Source: Tomitella cavernea (lineage in GTDB: Bacteria; Actinomycetota; Actinomycetes; Mycobacteriales; Mycobacteriaceae). Taken from it: DNA of 64,000 nt. The position numbers and the translations under genes were made by a program. Positions 52,788 through 64,000 of the stretch are shown here, in pieces. The notes under the pieces are model-generated. The model was not told the DNA's origin, did not search any database, and saw only the letters and a program-made list of their open reading frames with translations. Numbering within the stretch: the stretch's first letter is position 1; every line of letters starts with the position of its first letter. The stretch lies in contig NZ_JAENKO010000020.1 in the NCBI RefSeq assembly GCF_016599145.1, positions 1 through 64,000 of the forward strand, given 5' to 3'.

Positions 52788-53612
52788 ATGGGGACGGGTC
52801 CGGGGGCTCTCACCGACGCGGTCGCGGTGGTCACGGGGGCAGGCCGCATGCGGTCGATCGGCCGCGCGGTCGCGCTCGAGTTGGCGCGCGCCGGTTGCCA
52901 CGTGGTGGTGACCGGCAGCGAGGGCGGGGCCGCGCCGCGCACCGATGAGGAGCGTGCCGCGCACTGGCGCGGCGCCGCATCGGTGGCCGACGAGGTCCGC
53001 GCCCTGGGCCGGCGGGCCACGGCGTGCGCAGTCGACGTGGGTGACGAATCGTCCGTGGACGCGTTGTGGGACACCGTCTTCGACCGTCATGGTCGGGTGG
53101 ACGTGCTCGTCAACAACGCCGCCGCACCCCGCGGCGCCGACAGGGTGGCGCTGACCGACCTCGACCCCGCAGTCTTCGACCGGGTCATGCAGACCAACGT
53201 GCGCGGGACTTTCCTGATGTCCCGGCGCTGCGCGCAACGCATGGTCGAGCAAGGCGACGGCGGCGCGATCATCAATATCTCCTCGATCGCCGGCAAGCTC
53301 GGCAGCCCGCAGGCCGCGGCCTACGCCGCTTCGAAGGCGGCGGTGCAGTCGTTGACGGTCTCGGCCGCGCGGGAACTGGCGGCCGACCGCGTGCGGGTGA
53401 ACGCGCTGTGCCCCGGCATCGTGGCCACCGGCCGGCTGAACGGGGCGTCCGATGCCGACTGGCAGCGCTCCATCGCCGCCATGGTCCCGCTCGGCACCGC
53501 CGGGCAACCCCAGGACATCGCCTGGGCGGCGGCCTACCTGGCCGGCGAGCAGGGGCGCTGGATCACCGGCCAGGCCTGGAACATCGACGGCGGACAGCTC
53601 ACCGTCCGCTGA
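52788..53612 (+). CDS. SDR family oxidoreductase
   Basis: 274 residues: VTGAGRMRSIGRAVALELAR (a TGxxxxxSIG variant), VNNAAAPRG, ISSIAGKLG and YAASK. The insert after beta-strand 2 with TDEERAAHW is longer than usual. First gene of an operon controlled by the copy-5 operator; the ligase and thiolase downstream suggest it handles a hydroxyacyl-CoA or the free hydroxy acid. Confidence 0.88.
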   Translation: MGTGPGALTDAVAVVTGAGRMRSIGRAVALELARAGCHVVVTGSEGGAAPRTDEERAAHWRGAASVADEVRALGRRATACAVDVGDESSVDALWDTVFDRHGRVDVLVNNAAAPRGADRVALTDLDPAVFDRVMQTNVRGTFLMSRRCAQRMVEQGDGGAIINISSIAGKLGSPQAAAYAASKAAVQSLTVSAARELAADRVRVNALCPGIVATGRLNGASDADWQRSIAAMVPLGTAGQPQDIAWAAAYLAGEQGRWITGQAWNIDGGQLTVR

Positions 53613-53665
53613 ACCCGCGTGCCCGCGCGGCGGGCGCGAAAGATCGCACAGCGAGTGAGGAACAC

Positions 53666-55281
53666 ATGGACATACGGACGAAGCGACTCTCCCCGCGGCT
53701 CGCGGCCGTACTCGCGGCCGCCGCGCTGATCACGACCGGCTGCGCGAGCTCCGGCGACGACACCACCTCGGGCTCCACCGGTGACTCGACGGTGGCCCGG
53801 ATACAGGACCTGAGCGATGGCATGGTCAATGTGACGGAGGATGCCGGGCCCCCCGTCGAGGGAGGCACACTCAGCTTCGCCGCATACTCCGAGCCGAAGG
53901 CGCTCGATCCGGCCGAGACCATCGCGGCGGTCACCACCGGCGGCACCGAGTTGGTGAACATCTACGACTCGCTCATGCGCTACGACACCACCGAACAAAA
54001 GGTGGTGCCGGAGATGGCGAAGGATCTGGAACACTCGGACGACTACCGCACGTGGACGCTCACCCTCCGTGACGGCGTGGACTTCTCCGACGGGACACCG
54101 GTCGACGCGGGGGCTGTGAAGGCCAGCCAGGAGCGCTACGTCGCCGCCAAGGGCCCCGAGGCCGGCCTGTGGGCAGCGAACGTCGTCGACATCTCCATCC
54201 CCGACGACAAGACCGTGGTCTATACGCTGAACAAGACGTGGCCGGAGTTCGACCTCATGCTCACCTCCGGCCCCGGGATGATCGTCGCAGCGTCGGCAGG
54301 CGCTCCGGGGGACGGTTTCACGCCCGTCGGCGCCGGTCCGTTCACGCTCGGCGAGTGGCGACCGGGGGAGTCGATGACCCTTGACGCCAACCCCGACTAC
54401 TGGAACGGAAAACCGCACCTCGACGCGGTGAAATTCGTGTACATGCCCACTATGGAGGTCTCGAAGGACACGTTCATGGGCGGCGGCGTCGACATGACGT
54501 TCGTGCGTGAACCCGATGATGTCACCGAAATGCTCGATCGTGGCATGCCCGGCTATGTCAACATGACCTCCGCCGGCAACGTGTACATCATCAATGCGGC
54601 ACCGGGCCGTCCGGGAGCAGACCCGCGCATCCGCAAGGCGATTCAACTGGCGGTCGACCCGTCCGCGGTGGCGCAGCGCGCCTACGGCAACCCGGAGTTC
54701 GGCGAGGGTGTGCTGTTCCCGGAGTACTCACGCTGGCACACCGATGCTCCCGGGCCGACATTCGACCCGGAGGCGGCGAAGCGGCTCGTCGCCGAAGCGA
54801 AGGCCGACGGCGTCAACACAACGCTCGTGTCGATCAACGCCCCCGAACAGGCCCGTCAGCAACAGGCCCTGGCCTTGGAGGCGCAGCTGGAGGCCGTGGG
54901 CTTCACGGTGGACACCAAGATCATGCCGACGATCGGCGACCAGATCCGCGTCATCGCCGCCGAGCGCGACTACGACCTGGGCGCGTGGGGGCTGGCGTAC
55001 CGCGAGTCCGACCCGTTCCCCAAGATGTTCGCCACCCTGACCAGCGACGGCAAGCAGACCTACGGCATGCCCACCAGCCCCGAGATGGACGCGTTGGTGA
55101 ACCGGTTCCAAACGGCCACCGATATGGACCAGAAGCTGCAGGTGATGGCGCAAATCCAGCAGCAGGTCAATGAAGACGTTCCATTCATCAACCTCGGGTA
55201 CTGGGCGGAGTACACCACCTGGCACAAGAACGTGCACGGCATGGTGGGCACCTCCAACTCCATGATTCTGCTGGGCGACGC

Positions 55282-55294
<13 letters not shown>
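53666..55294 (+). CDS. Family-5 substrate-binding lipoprotein inside a catabolic operon
   Basis: 542 residues with signal peptide and lipobox TTGC (LITTGCASSG). Family-5 marks: EPKALDPAETIAAVTTGGTE, TWTLTLRDGVDFSDGTPVDA, GAGPFTLGEWRPGESMTLDA, NPDYWNGKPHLD. Close paralogue of the gene at 62431-64000 (shared GGMVNVT and TTGGxELVNIYDSLMR). It is flanked by enzymes with no permease, so its place in the operon implies binding of the same substrate outside the cell. The ligase start lies within its last 13 bases. Confidence 0.92.
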
Positions 55295-58129
<2,835 letters not shown>

Positions 58130-58134
58130 CGGGC

Positions 58135-59592
58135 GTGACGCACCGCGACGACTGGGCCCCGCTGCTCGATTCGCTGCAGCAGCGGCGCTCCACCGCCCGC
58201 GTCATGGGCGGCGAGGAGAAGCTGCGTCGGCACCGTACGGCGGGCCGGGTGGACGCGCGTGAGCGCGTCGCGCGGCTGCTGGACCCCGGCACGTTCACCG
58301 AGCTCGGGTTGCTCGCCGGGGCGCCGGACACTCCCGCCGACGCGTTCGTGGCGGGGTCGGGCCTCATCGACGGGCGGCCGGTGTTCGTAGGCGCCGAGGA
58401 CTTCTCGGTGGCGGGCGGCTCCATCGGCACCGCGGCCGCCACCAAGCGGTCGCGGGTCGCGGCACTGGCGGGCCAGGAGCGCGCGCCGCTGGTGCTCATG
58501 CTCGAGGGCGCCGGGCATCGGGCCACCAACATGCTCGAGCCGCAGCGGCCCGCCCCCAACGACCTGCAGGTGCTGGCCGACATTGCGGGCCGGGTGCCGA
58601 TCGTCGCGATCGTCACCGGGCCCTCCGCCGGGCACGGCGCCCTCGCGGCGCCGCTGGCGGATTTCGTCGTCATGGTCGACGGGCTCGCGTCGCTTTTCAC
58701 GGCCGGCCCTCCGCTGGTGCGGGCCGCCACCGGCGAGCAGGTGACCAAGGAAGAGCTGGGCGGGCCGCAGGTGCACGCCGTGGTCAGCGGCGTGGCCCAC
58801 AACGTGGCCGCGGACGTCGACGGGGCGCTGCGGCTGGCGCGCCGATACCTGTCGTATCTGCCGTCGTGCGCGGGCGACCCGCCGCCGCGCGCCGACACCG
58901 GCGACGGCGAGCGCACGCTCGACGCGCTGCTCGACCTCATCCCACCCGACCCGCGGCGACCCTACGACATGACCGCAGTGCTGGGCGAGCTCTTCGACGC
59001 CGGCTCGCTGCTGGAGGTGCAGCCGGGCCACGGGCCATCGCTCATCATCGCGCTCGCGCGCCTGGGCGGGCGGCCCGTCGCGGTGCTGGCCAACCAGCCG
59101 GCTGTGCTCGCGGGCGCCATCGACGCGGCGGCGGCCGGCAAGGCGGCGCGGTTCGTCGAGATGACGGCCGGTTTCGGCCTGCCGCTGGTGCAGCTGGCCG
59201 ACAACCCCGGAGTGCTCTCGGGCAGCGCCTCGGAGCGGGCGGGGATCCTGCGCGAGTCGGCGCGGATGTTCGTCGCCCAGCACCGGGCGACGGTGCCCAA
59301 GCTGCACGTGACGGTGCGCAAGGCGTTCGGCTTCGGCAGCTCGGTGATGGGGCAGAACGCCTTCGGCGGGCAGACGGTGTCGCTGGCGTTCCCCGGCGCG
59401 ATGCTCGGCGGTATCCCGGCCGCAGTGGGCGGGGCCACCTCTGGCGCCGACGACGACACCCGGCGTGCGCTGGTCGAACACGAGGCGTCCGGGCCGTGGC
59501 AGCTCGCCCGCACCGCCACCTACGACGACGTCATCGACCCGCGGGAGCTGCGCAACCGGCTGCTCGCCGCACTGCGCACCGCGAGGCCGTGA
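58135..59592 (+). CDS. Acyl-CoA carboxylase carboxyltransferase (beta) subunit
   Basis: 485 residues with both crotonase-like halves: RVDARERVARLLDPGTFTEL, VFVGAEDFSVAGGSIG, GPSAGHGALAAPLADFVVMV, then FGFGSSVMGQNAFGGQTVSL. It transfers carboxyl from biotin to an acyl-CoA, giving for example methylmalonyl- or a similar malonyl-CoA. It is somewhat shorter than AccD5 types (about 540). No biotin-carrying alpha subunit is in the window, so a shared one must serve. Its place after the thiolase suggests use of the released acyl-CoA. GTG 58135 was chosen as the first start with homology. Confidence 0.88.
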   Translation: MTHRDDWAPLLDSLQQRRSTARVMGGEEKLRRHRTAGRVDARERVARLLDPGTFTELGLLAGAPDTPADAFVAGSGLIDGRPVFVGAEDFSVAGGSIGTAAATKRSRVAALAGQERAPLVLMLEGAGHRATNMLEPQRPAPNDLQVLADIAGRVPIVAIVTGPSAGHGALAAPLADFVVMVDGLASLFTAGPPLVRAATGEQVTKEELGGPQVHAVVSGVAHNVAADVDGALRLARRYLSYLPSCAGDPPPRADTGDGERTLDALLDLIPPDPRRPYDMTAVLGELFDAGSLLEVQPGHGPSLIIALARLGGRPVAVLANQPAVLAGAIDAAAAGKAARFVEMTAGFGLPLVQLADNPGVLSGSASERAGILRESARMFVAQHRATVPKLHVTVRKAFGFGSSVMGQNAFGGQTVSLAFPGAMLGGIPAAVGGATSGADDDTRRALVEHEASGPWQLARTATYDDVIDPRELRNRLLAALRTARP

Positions 59593-59912
59593 CGGGCTGG
59601 GGATGCCGGCGACTATCTGCCCCGATCGTCGATCACGCCGACGAACGGGTGGTCGCGCAGGCACGCTGTGGGGAGCTGCGCGCCGCGCTGCCACCGGCTC
59701 ATCCCGCCGTCGCAGCCGTGCTGCGCGCCTGGCGGGCGTGTTGGCGCCCGTGGCCGCCTCGGCCGTCACGCGATCGTGGGCGTGGACTACAACATCGTCC
59801 TGATGACGCGTGTGCGCGAAGTCGGGGCGCACCCGCGATGGTGAATCCCCGGCGGTGATCGTCGGGGCGCGGTCCGCACTGTGATCCCCGCGTACCGGCC
59901 CGGACGCGGAGG
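59593..59912. other. Intergenic region
   Basis: About 320 bases between convergent genes. Only short frames without similarity were seen; no clear terminator. Confidence 0.4.
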
Positions 59913-60983
59913 TCAGCGGCCGCGCTCGTCCTGCGGGTCTTCCTGCTCCGACTGTCGCTTGCGCCGCTCGCGCTCGCGCTCGCCGAATGTGGCCCGCAGG
60001 ATCGCGTCGTAACTGTCGGTGCTCGAGCCCAGCGCGCCCGCGACGATCCCCATGGACGTCGCCAGCCACGCGAGCAGCAGGAAGCTCGACAACGCGGCGG
60101 GCCGTCCGATCTTCTCGGTCATGAAGCCGGTGTCGATGACCACCAGCCCCGCGACGAACGTGAGCAGGTACAGCCCCACGTACATTGTCGCGACCCCGGT
60201 GAGAACCGTGCATACCGTCACGGTGTTGTAGAGCCGGTTCCACACCGCGCGGCCGCCGCCGGACTCCCACAGCCGGTTGGCGACGATGAGCCAGGTCGCC
60301 ATCAGCGTCACAGCGAACGCCGTGATGAGCACCAGCCGCCACGGGTGGATCGTGGTGGCCATCTGCCAGATCGAGGTGTAAAAGATGCCGAACGAGGCGG
60401 TGGCCGCGGCGGCCGCGATCACGCCCTTGAGTGTGGATACCAACCGCCAGGGGCGGTTGACGCGCATCATGCCCATCACCAGCAACGCCCAGCCCCACCG
60501 GGACGCGGCCACCAGCGTGCGCTTGCCCTGACGCTCATCGTCGATGTGCCAGCGGCGCCGGCGCGATTCGGCCGACCGGAACGCGGCGTCATCGGTGTCG
60601 CCGGCGAGAAGGCCGGCCAGGCAGGCGATCGACAGGTGCGCGACCCGCTGCGGCAGTGCCACCGTGCCGCAGGCGGGTATAGAGATGATGCCCGCCGAAC
60701 GTTCCGTATCGATCTCGGCCGGGGCCGGTCTGCCGTGCTCCAGCCGCGGCAGTTCGGTGAAGAACAGCACCAGGTCCGACTTGTCCGCAGTGGCCGCGAT
60801 CGAGTGCGACAGGTGGATTTCTCCGTCGTCGTCGAGTGTGAGGGCACCGCCGGTGCACTCGAGCCGCACCGGCTCACCGGTCGCCGCGGAGACCGCCTCG
60901 CGGACCTCGTCGGCCACCTGTCCGGCCAGCGTGAACGGCAGGCCGCGCTCGGCCACCAGCGTGATCTGTCGCGGCACACTCAC
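59913..60983 (-). CDS. Uncharacterised integral membrane protein
   Basis: 356 residues. The N-terminal 150 are soluble (MSVPRQITLVAERGLPFTLA, DKSDLVLFFTELPRLEHG) and contain no motif known to me. About five to six membrane helices follow between residues 160 and 325 (GVIAAAAATASFGIFYTSIW, LVLITAFAVTLMATWLIVAN, TVCTVLTGVATMYVGLYLLT), then a charged C-terminal tail. The pattern resembles an actinobacterial conserved hypothetical, but no function is assigned. It stands alone on the minus strand. Confidence 0.8.
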   Translation of the reverse strand: MSVPRQITLVAERGLPFTLAGQVADEVREAVSAATGEPVRLECTGGALTLDDDGEIHLSHSIAATADKSDLVLFFTELPRLEHGRPAPAEIDTERSAGIISIPACGTVALPQRVAHLSIACLAGLLAGDTDDAAFRSAESRRRRWHIDDERQGKRTLVAASRWGWALLVMGMMRVNRPWRLVSTLKGVIAAAAATASFGIFYTSIWQMATTIHPWRLVLITAFAVTLMATWLIVANRLWESGGGRAVWNRLYNTVTVCTVLTGVATMYVGLYLLTFVAGLVVIDTGFMTEKIGRPAALSSFLLLAWLATSMGIVAGALGSSTDSYDAILRATFGERERERRKRQSEQEDPQDERGR

Positions 60984-61043
60984 CTTCCCTTCGCGCGGCC
61001 CTCCGAGGCGCCGCGGCAGGCGGATATCGTGGGTGCCTCCCGC

Positions 61044-61565
61044 TCACGCCTTCCCGGCGTTGCCGAGCAGCGCCATCGTGTTGGCCGACCCGACGACGCC
61101 GTGCACATTCTGCTGCCAGGAAGGCTACTCGGGATAGCCGTGCACCAGAAACGGCACATCCTCGTTGAGCTGCCGCTGGATGTCGGCCATCGTCGCGCGT
61201 TGGACGGTCGCGTCGGGATCGGTCTGGAACTCGTCGACGATCGCGTCCATCTCCGGGCTCGGGTACATCCCGTAGAGCTGTTTGCCGCCGCTGTGCATGG
61301 CCGACGACATCTTGGGGAACGGATCGGGGTCGCGCAGGCTCAGCCCCCACGACCCCTGGTCGTAGTCGTGGTGCGCCGCGATCCGCCGGATCTGGTCGCC
61401 GGTCGTCGGCATGATCTGCGAGTCGACGTCGAAGCCCACGGCGTCGAGCTGCGCCTGGATCGCCTACGCCTGCCGCCCCTTGGCCTGCTCCGGCCCGTTC
61501 ATCATGACGAGCCTGTCGTTGAAGCCGTCGGCCTTGGTTTCGGCGACGAGTGCGCGCCTTTTCCG
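61044..61565 (-). pseudogene. Family-5 binding protein, C-terminal remnant
   Basis: Reads like the last third of the 53666/62431 binding proteins: ALVAETKADGFNDRLVMMNG, GFDVDSQIMPTTGDQIRRIA, YDQGSWGLSLRDPDPFPKMS, NVHGVVGSANTMALLGNAGK. Two in-frame TAG codons (after EQAKGRQA and after VHGYPE) interrupt it, and the N-terminal two-thirds is missing. At about 61565 it joins directly to an amidohydrolase fragment in the same frame. Confidence 0.88.
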
Positions 61566-61800
61566 GATCACGTCGGACGGCCGCTCGTCCCAGCCGAGGC
61601 CGTAGCCGGAACGGTCGATGATGTTGTCGAGCCGGTCGATGAGCATGGGCACCCAGCCGATGCCGCCCTCGCCCATGGCGATCTTCAGCGTGGGGTTGTC
61701 CTTGGGATAACCGGACCACAGCCACTCGGAGCACGCCCCGAGCGAGAGCTGGCCGAGCGTGGTCGCGCCCAGCTGCTCCCGGCGCGCCCTTCGGGTAGGC
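61566..61800 (-). pseudogene. Amidohydrolase (Amidohydro_2) fragment
   Basis: The minus-strand frame reads LGATTLGQLSLGACSEWLWS, PKDNPTLKIAMGEGGIGWVP, DNIIDRSGYGLGWDERPSDV, a characteristic C-terminal part of actinobacterial amidohydrolases of the decarboxylase-like TIM-barrel family. The protein changes to binding-protein sequence right after ERPSDVIRK. The 5' part is lost or in another frame (PHVGGSDKYAYPKG). The join shows recombination between unrelated genes. Confidence 0.8.
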
Positions 61801-61811
61801 GTACTTGTCCG

Positions 61812-62290
61812 AGCCGCCCACGTGCGGCGAGATGACGGTGTCGGTCTCGACGGAGGCCGCGAGACGGCCGAGACGGCGCATCTTGCCCTCCTCGAGGGTG
61901 CTGAGCTGGTGGTGGTCGACATCGCTGAGGCCCGTCAGGTGGTGCGCACCGCGCTGCACCCGGGCCAGCGCATCGCCGTCGATGCCAGCGCAGGGGGGCG
62001 GGCGGTGTGCTCGGCCCTCGATTCGGCGGCGCGGCGGGCGCTGTTCGCCGATCCATCCGGACTGCTGCCCGACGCCGAATACGTGCGTGTCGCCGCCCGC
62101 GGCTGGGCGGTGTGCGAGGGCGACGTGAAGCCGCGTTTGACCAGCATCGCCAGCCCCGTCCTTACTGCGGCCGGCGAGCCGGCCGGCGCTGTCGTCTCCA
62201 GCGGTCCGGCGCAGCCGGCTCACCAAGGGAGGTTATGCCGGCATCGGCGCACTGCTGCACGACGTGGCGCTCGAACTCGGGCGCGCGTGA
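61812..62290 (+). pseudogene. IclR-family regulator, C-terminal fragment with frameshift
   Basis: Plus-strand frame GGRETAETAHLALLEGAELV, ALHPGQRIAVDASAGGRAVC, GWAVCEGDVKPRLTSIASPV, VLTAAGEPAGAVVSSGPAQ is an IclR effector domain. A one-base shift near 62215 moves the last part, RLTKGGYAGIGALLHDVALE, to another frame that ends at TGA 62290. The DNA-binding domain is absent. It is not a piece of the intact IclR at 19.3 kb. Confidence 0.82.
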
Positions 62291-62430
62291 CAGGTACGCG
62301 GGTCAGCCGCCAGCGCGGGTGCTGCCCTCCTCGGCGCGCCGCGTTCGCAGTGACCAGCGCCCTGGCCTCGCACGGTGCTGCGCACGTCACTCCCCATGAC
62401 TCCGGCGAGAAGGCTTTATCGTCGCCAGGG

Positions 62431-64000
62431 CTAGGACATCCACGCCTCACCCAGCATGACCATGGAATTCGAGGACCCTTCGACTCCATGGACGTTCTTC
62501 TGCCACGCCACATACTCGGCGGCATACCCCTGGATGAGGAAGGGTGCATCCTGGTTCAGCTGTCGCTGGATTTCGGCCATGACGACCCGCTTCGCGTCGT
62601 CGTCCCTCGCGGCCTGGAAATCATCGAGGAGGCCGTCCATCTGCGTGCTGGTGTACATGCCGTACACCTGTTTCCCGCCGCTGCGGAAGGCCGCGGACAT
62701 CTTCGACAGCGGATCTGCCTCGCGCACACTCAATCCCCAGTCCGCCAGATCGTAATCCTGCTCGGCGGCCACTCGGCGCACCTGGTCGCCGATCGTCGGG
62801 AGGTTCTGCACGTCCACAGTGATCCCCACGGCCCCGAGCTGGGCCTGGATGGACAGCGCCTTCTGCTTCTTGGCCTGATTCGAGCCGTTGACGTAGACCA
62901 TGTTCCCGTCGAACCCGTCGGCCTTCGCCTCCGCGACGAGTTCGCGCGCGCGATCGGGGTCGTATGCGGGGGCCTCCACGCCGGTGTCCCAGCGGGAGTA
63001 CCCGGCGAACAGCTGATTCCCCGAAAAGGCGGAATCACCGAACGACAGCTCGCCGACCGTGTCCGGGTCCACGGCCATCTGCATGGCCCTGCGCAGCCGC
63101 GGATCGGCGCCGGGATGGCCGGGCTGGGCGTTGATCAGGACCACTTCGCCAGCGGCGATCATGCCGACATACCCGGGAAGACCGCGCTCGAGCATCTGCC
63201 GCACATCATCGGCATCCCGGACGTAGGTCATGTCGACCCCGCCGTTGAACATCGTTTCCATCGCGACCTCCGTGGTCGGGATGTAGACAATGGTCACCTT
63301 GTCGAGGTGTGGCCTTCCGTTCCAGTACCCGTCCCTGGCGGCGAGGGTCATGGACGTGCCCTGCGACCAGTCCTGCAGCGTGAACGGTCCGGCGCCGATC
63401 GGGAGGAAGTCCTTCCCCGGCGGCCCCGTCTCCTGCGCCACGATCATTCCGGCGCCGGTGGTGAGTGCGTGCGCGAAGCCCGTCCACGTCTTGTCGAGTG
63501 TATACACCACGGTTGTGTCGTCAGGGGTGCCGATGGCGATGACATTGTCGTTCCACAGGGTCGCGTCCGGGCCCGCGGCCGCGGCGAACCGCTCCTGACT
63601 CGCCTTGACGGCGGCAGCGTCCACCGGAGTGCCGTCGGAGAAAGTGACGTCGTCACGCAAAGTCAGGGTCCAGACCCGGAAGTCCGCATCGTGGTCCAGC
63701 TGCAGCGCCATCTGCGGAACGTCGGCACCGGCGGCGCTGTCGAAACGCATCAGGGAGTCGTAGATGTTCACCAGTTCGACGCCGCCCGTGGTGACCGCCG
63801 GAATGGTCTGCGCGGGATCAAGCGATCGCGGTTCGGAGAAGGCGCCGAATTTCAGCACTCCGCCGTCCTCGGGCTCTCCGGGCGGATCGGTCACGTTCAC
63901 CATGCCGCCCGCCAAGACCGTCAGGTCGGCGTCCGCCGAGGCTGCGCCGCCGTCGTCGACGGCGGCGCAGCCGGAGGCGACCACCGCCAGCGCCACCGCC
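62431..64000 (-). CDS. Family-5 substrate-binding lipoprotein (5' end outside window)
   Basis: About 522 residues are visible; the start and most of the signal peptide lie beyond 64000, but the lipobox (VVASGCAAVD) is inside. SBP family-5 marks: FSEPRSLDPAQTIPAVTTGG, WTLTLRDDVTFSDGTPVDAA, GAGPFTLQDWSQGTSMTL, VYIPTTEVAMETMFNGG. Closest relative in the window is the 53666 gene. No transporter components are visible to its 3' side. Confidence 0.92.
   Translation of the reverse strand, partial: AVALAVVASGCAAVDDGGAASADADLTVLAGGMVNVTDPPGEPEDGGVLKFGAFSEPRSLDPAQTIPAVTTGGVELVNIYDSLMRFDSAAGADVPQMALQLDHDADFRVWTLTLRDDVTFSDGTPVDAAAVKASQERFAAAAGPDATLWNDNVIAIGTPDDTTVVYTLDKTWTGFAHALTTGAGMIVAQETGPPGKDFLPIGAGPFTLQDWSQGTSMTLAARDGYWNGRPHLDKVTIVYIPTTEVAMETMFNGGVDMTYVRDADDVRQMLERGLPGYVGMIAAGEVVLINAQPGHPGADPRLRRAMQMAVDPDTVGELSFGDSAFSGNQLFAGYSRWDTGVEAPAYDPDRARELVAEAKADGFDGNMVYVNGSNQAKKQKALSIQAQLGAVGITVDVQNLPTIGDQVRRVAAEQDYDLADWGLSVREADPLSKMSAAFRSGGKQVYGMYTSTQMDGLLDDFQAARDDDAKRVVMAEIQRQLNQDAPFLIQGYAAEYVAWQKNVHGVEGSSNSMVMLGEAWMS

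Overview
ORGANISM: A high-GC actinobacterium, most likely of the order Mycobacteriales. The best marker is the left end: pstP-fhaB-fhaA followed by tRNA-Leu(CAG), the order found beside the pknAB cell-division kinase operon in mycobacteria and relatives. GTG and TTG starts, AGGAGG-type ribosome sites, a cysNC fusion, a DsbA protein of the mycothiol-nitroreductase family and many FadD/FadE/Ltp proteins agree with this. Species cannot be told from the sequence. LAYOUT: 1-3.8 kb, conserved signalling core (PstP truncated by the window edge, FhaB, FhaA, tRNA-Leu with promoter and terminator). 3.9-19.2 kb, mixed housekeeping and stress genes: RibD-type reductase, DsbA-like protein, short-chain dehydrogenase (SDR), acetyltransferase, DUF2252, DUF1275, a DHA2 efflux pump, a thioredoxin reductase-methyltransferase fusion divergent from an XRE-cupin regulator, a CsbD-like protein, a decayed efflux pump beside its TetR, and cysD-cysNC. 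19.3-45.3/46.0 kb and 51.9-59.6 kb, a large catabolic island for acyl-CoA intermediates: ten minus-strand genes from a ChsH2-like hydratase to paired acyl-CoA dehydrogenases, followed by iclR; SDR-fadD; two further SDRs; SDR-phosphotriesterase-like hydrolase; fadD-lactonase-like MBL-a Liv-type ABC importer-SDR; and SDR-substrate-binding protein-ligase-thiolase-carboxylase. 46.0-51.7 kb, a scar region with IS66 and IS1634 fragments, a TetR gene, an orphan family-5 binding protein, a SnoaL-like protein and a broken F420-type oxidoreductase. 59.9-64 kb, a membrane protein, a decayed locus (chimeric amidohydrolase/binding-protein remnant and a broken IclR) and a further binding protein cut by the window edge. 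HOW IT WORKS TOGETHER: Five near-identical palindromes with the core AGCAAGCGCTTGMT or its complement sit in the control regions of the island's operons, and one lies in front of a TetR gene (51990-52631) resembling KstR2, the mycobacterial regulator of late steroid degradation. At three sites a good sigma70-like promoter (17-bp spacer) lies immediately before the palindrome, so a bound repressor would cover the transcription start. The enzyme set (ligases, acyl-CoA dehydrogenases, a ChsH1/ChsH2/Ltp2-like hydratase-aldolase module with ChsH2 split into two genes, thiolases, eight SDRs, two lactonase-like hydrolases, and a DegT-fold enzyme with His in place of the catalytic Lys) suggests uptake and side-chain or ring cleavage of a cyclic, perhaps steroid- or terpenoid-like carboxylic acid or lactone. 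The substrate itself is inference. The ring C/D genes normally under KstR2 (ipdAB, fadD3, fadE30-33) are not in the window.
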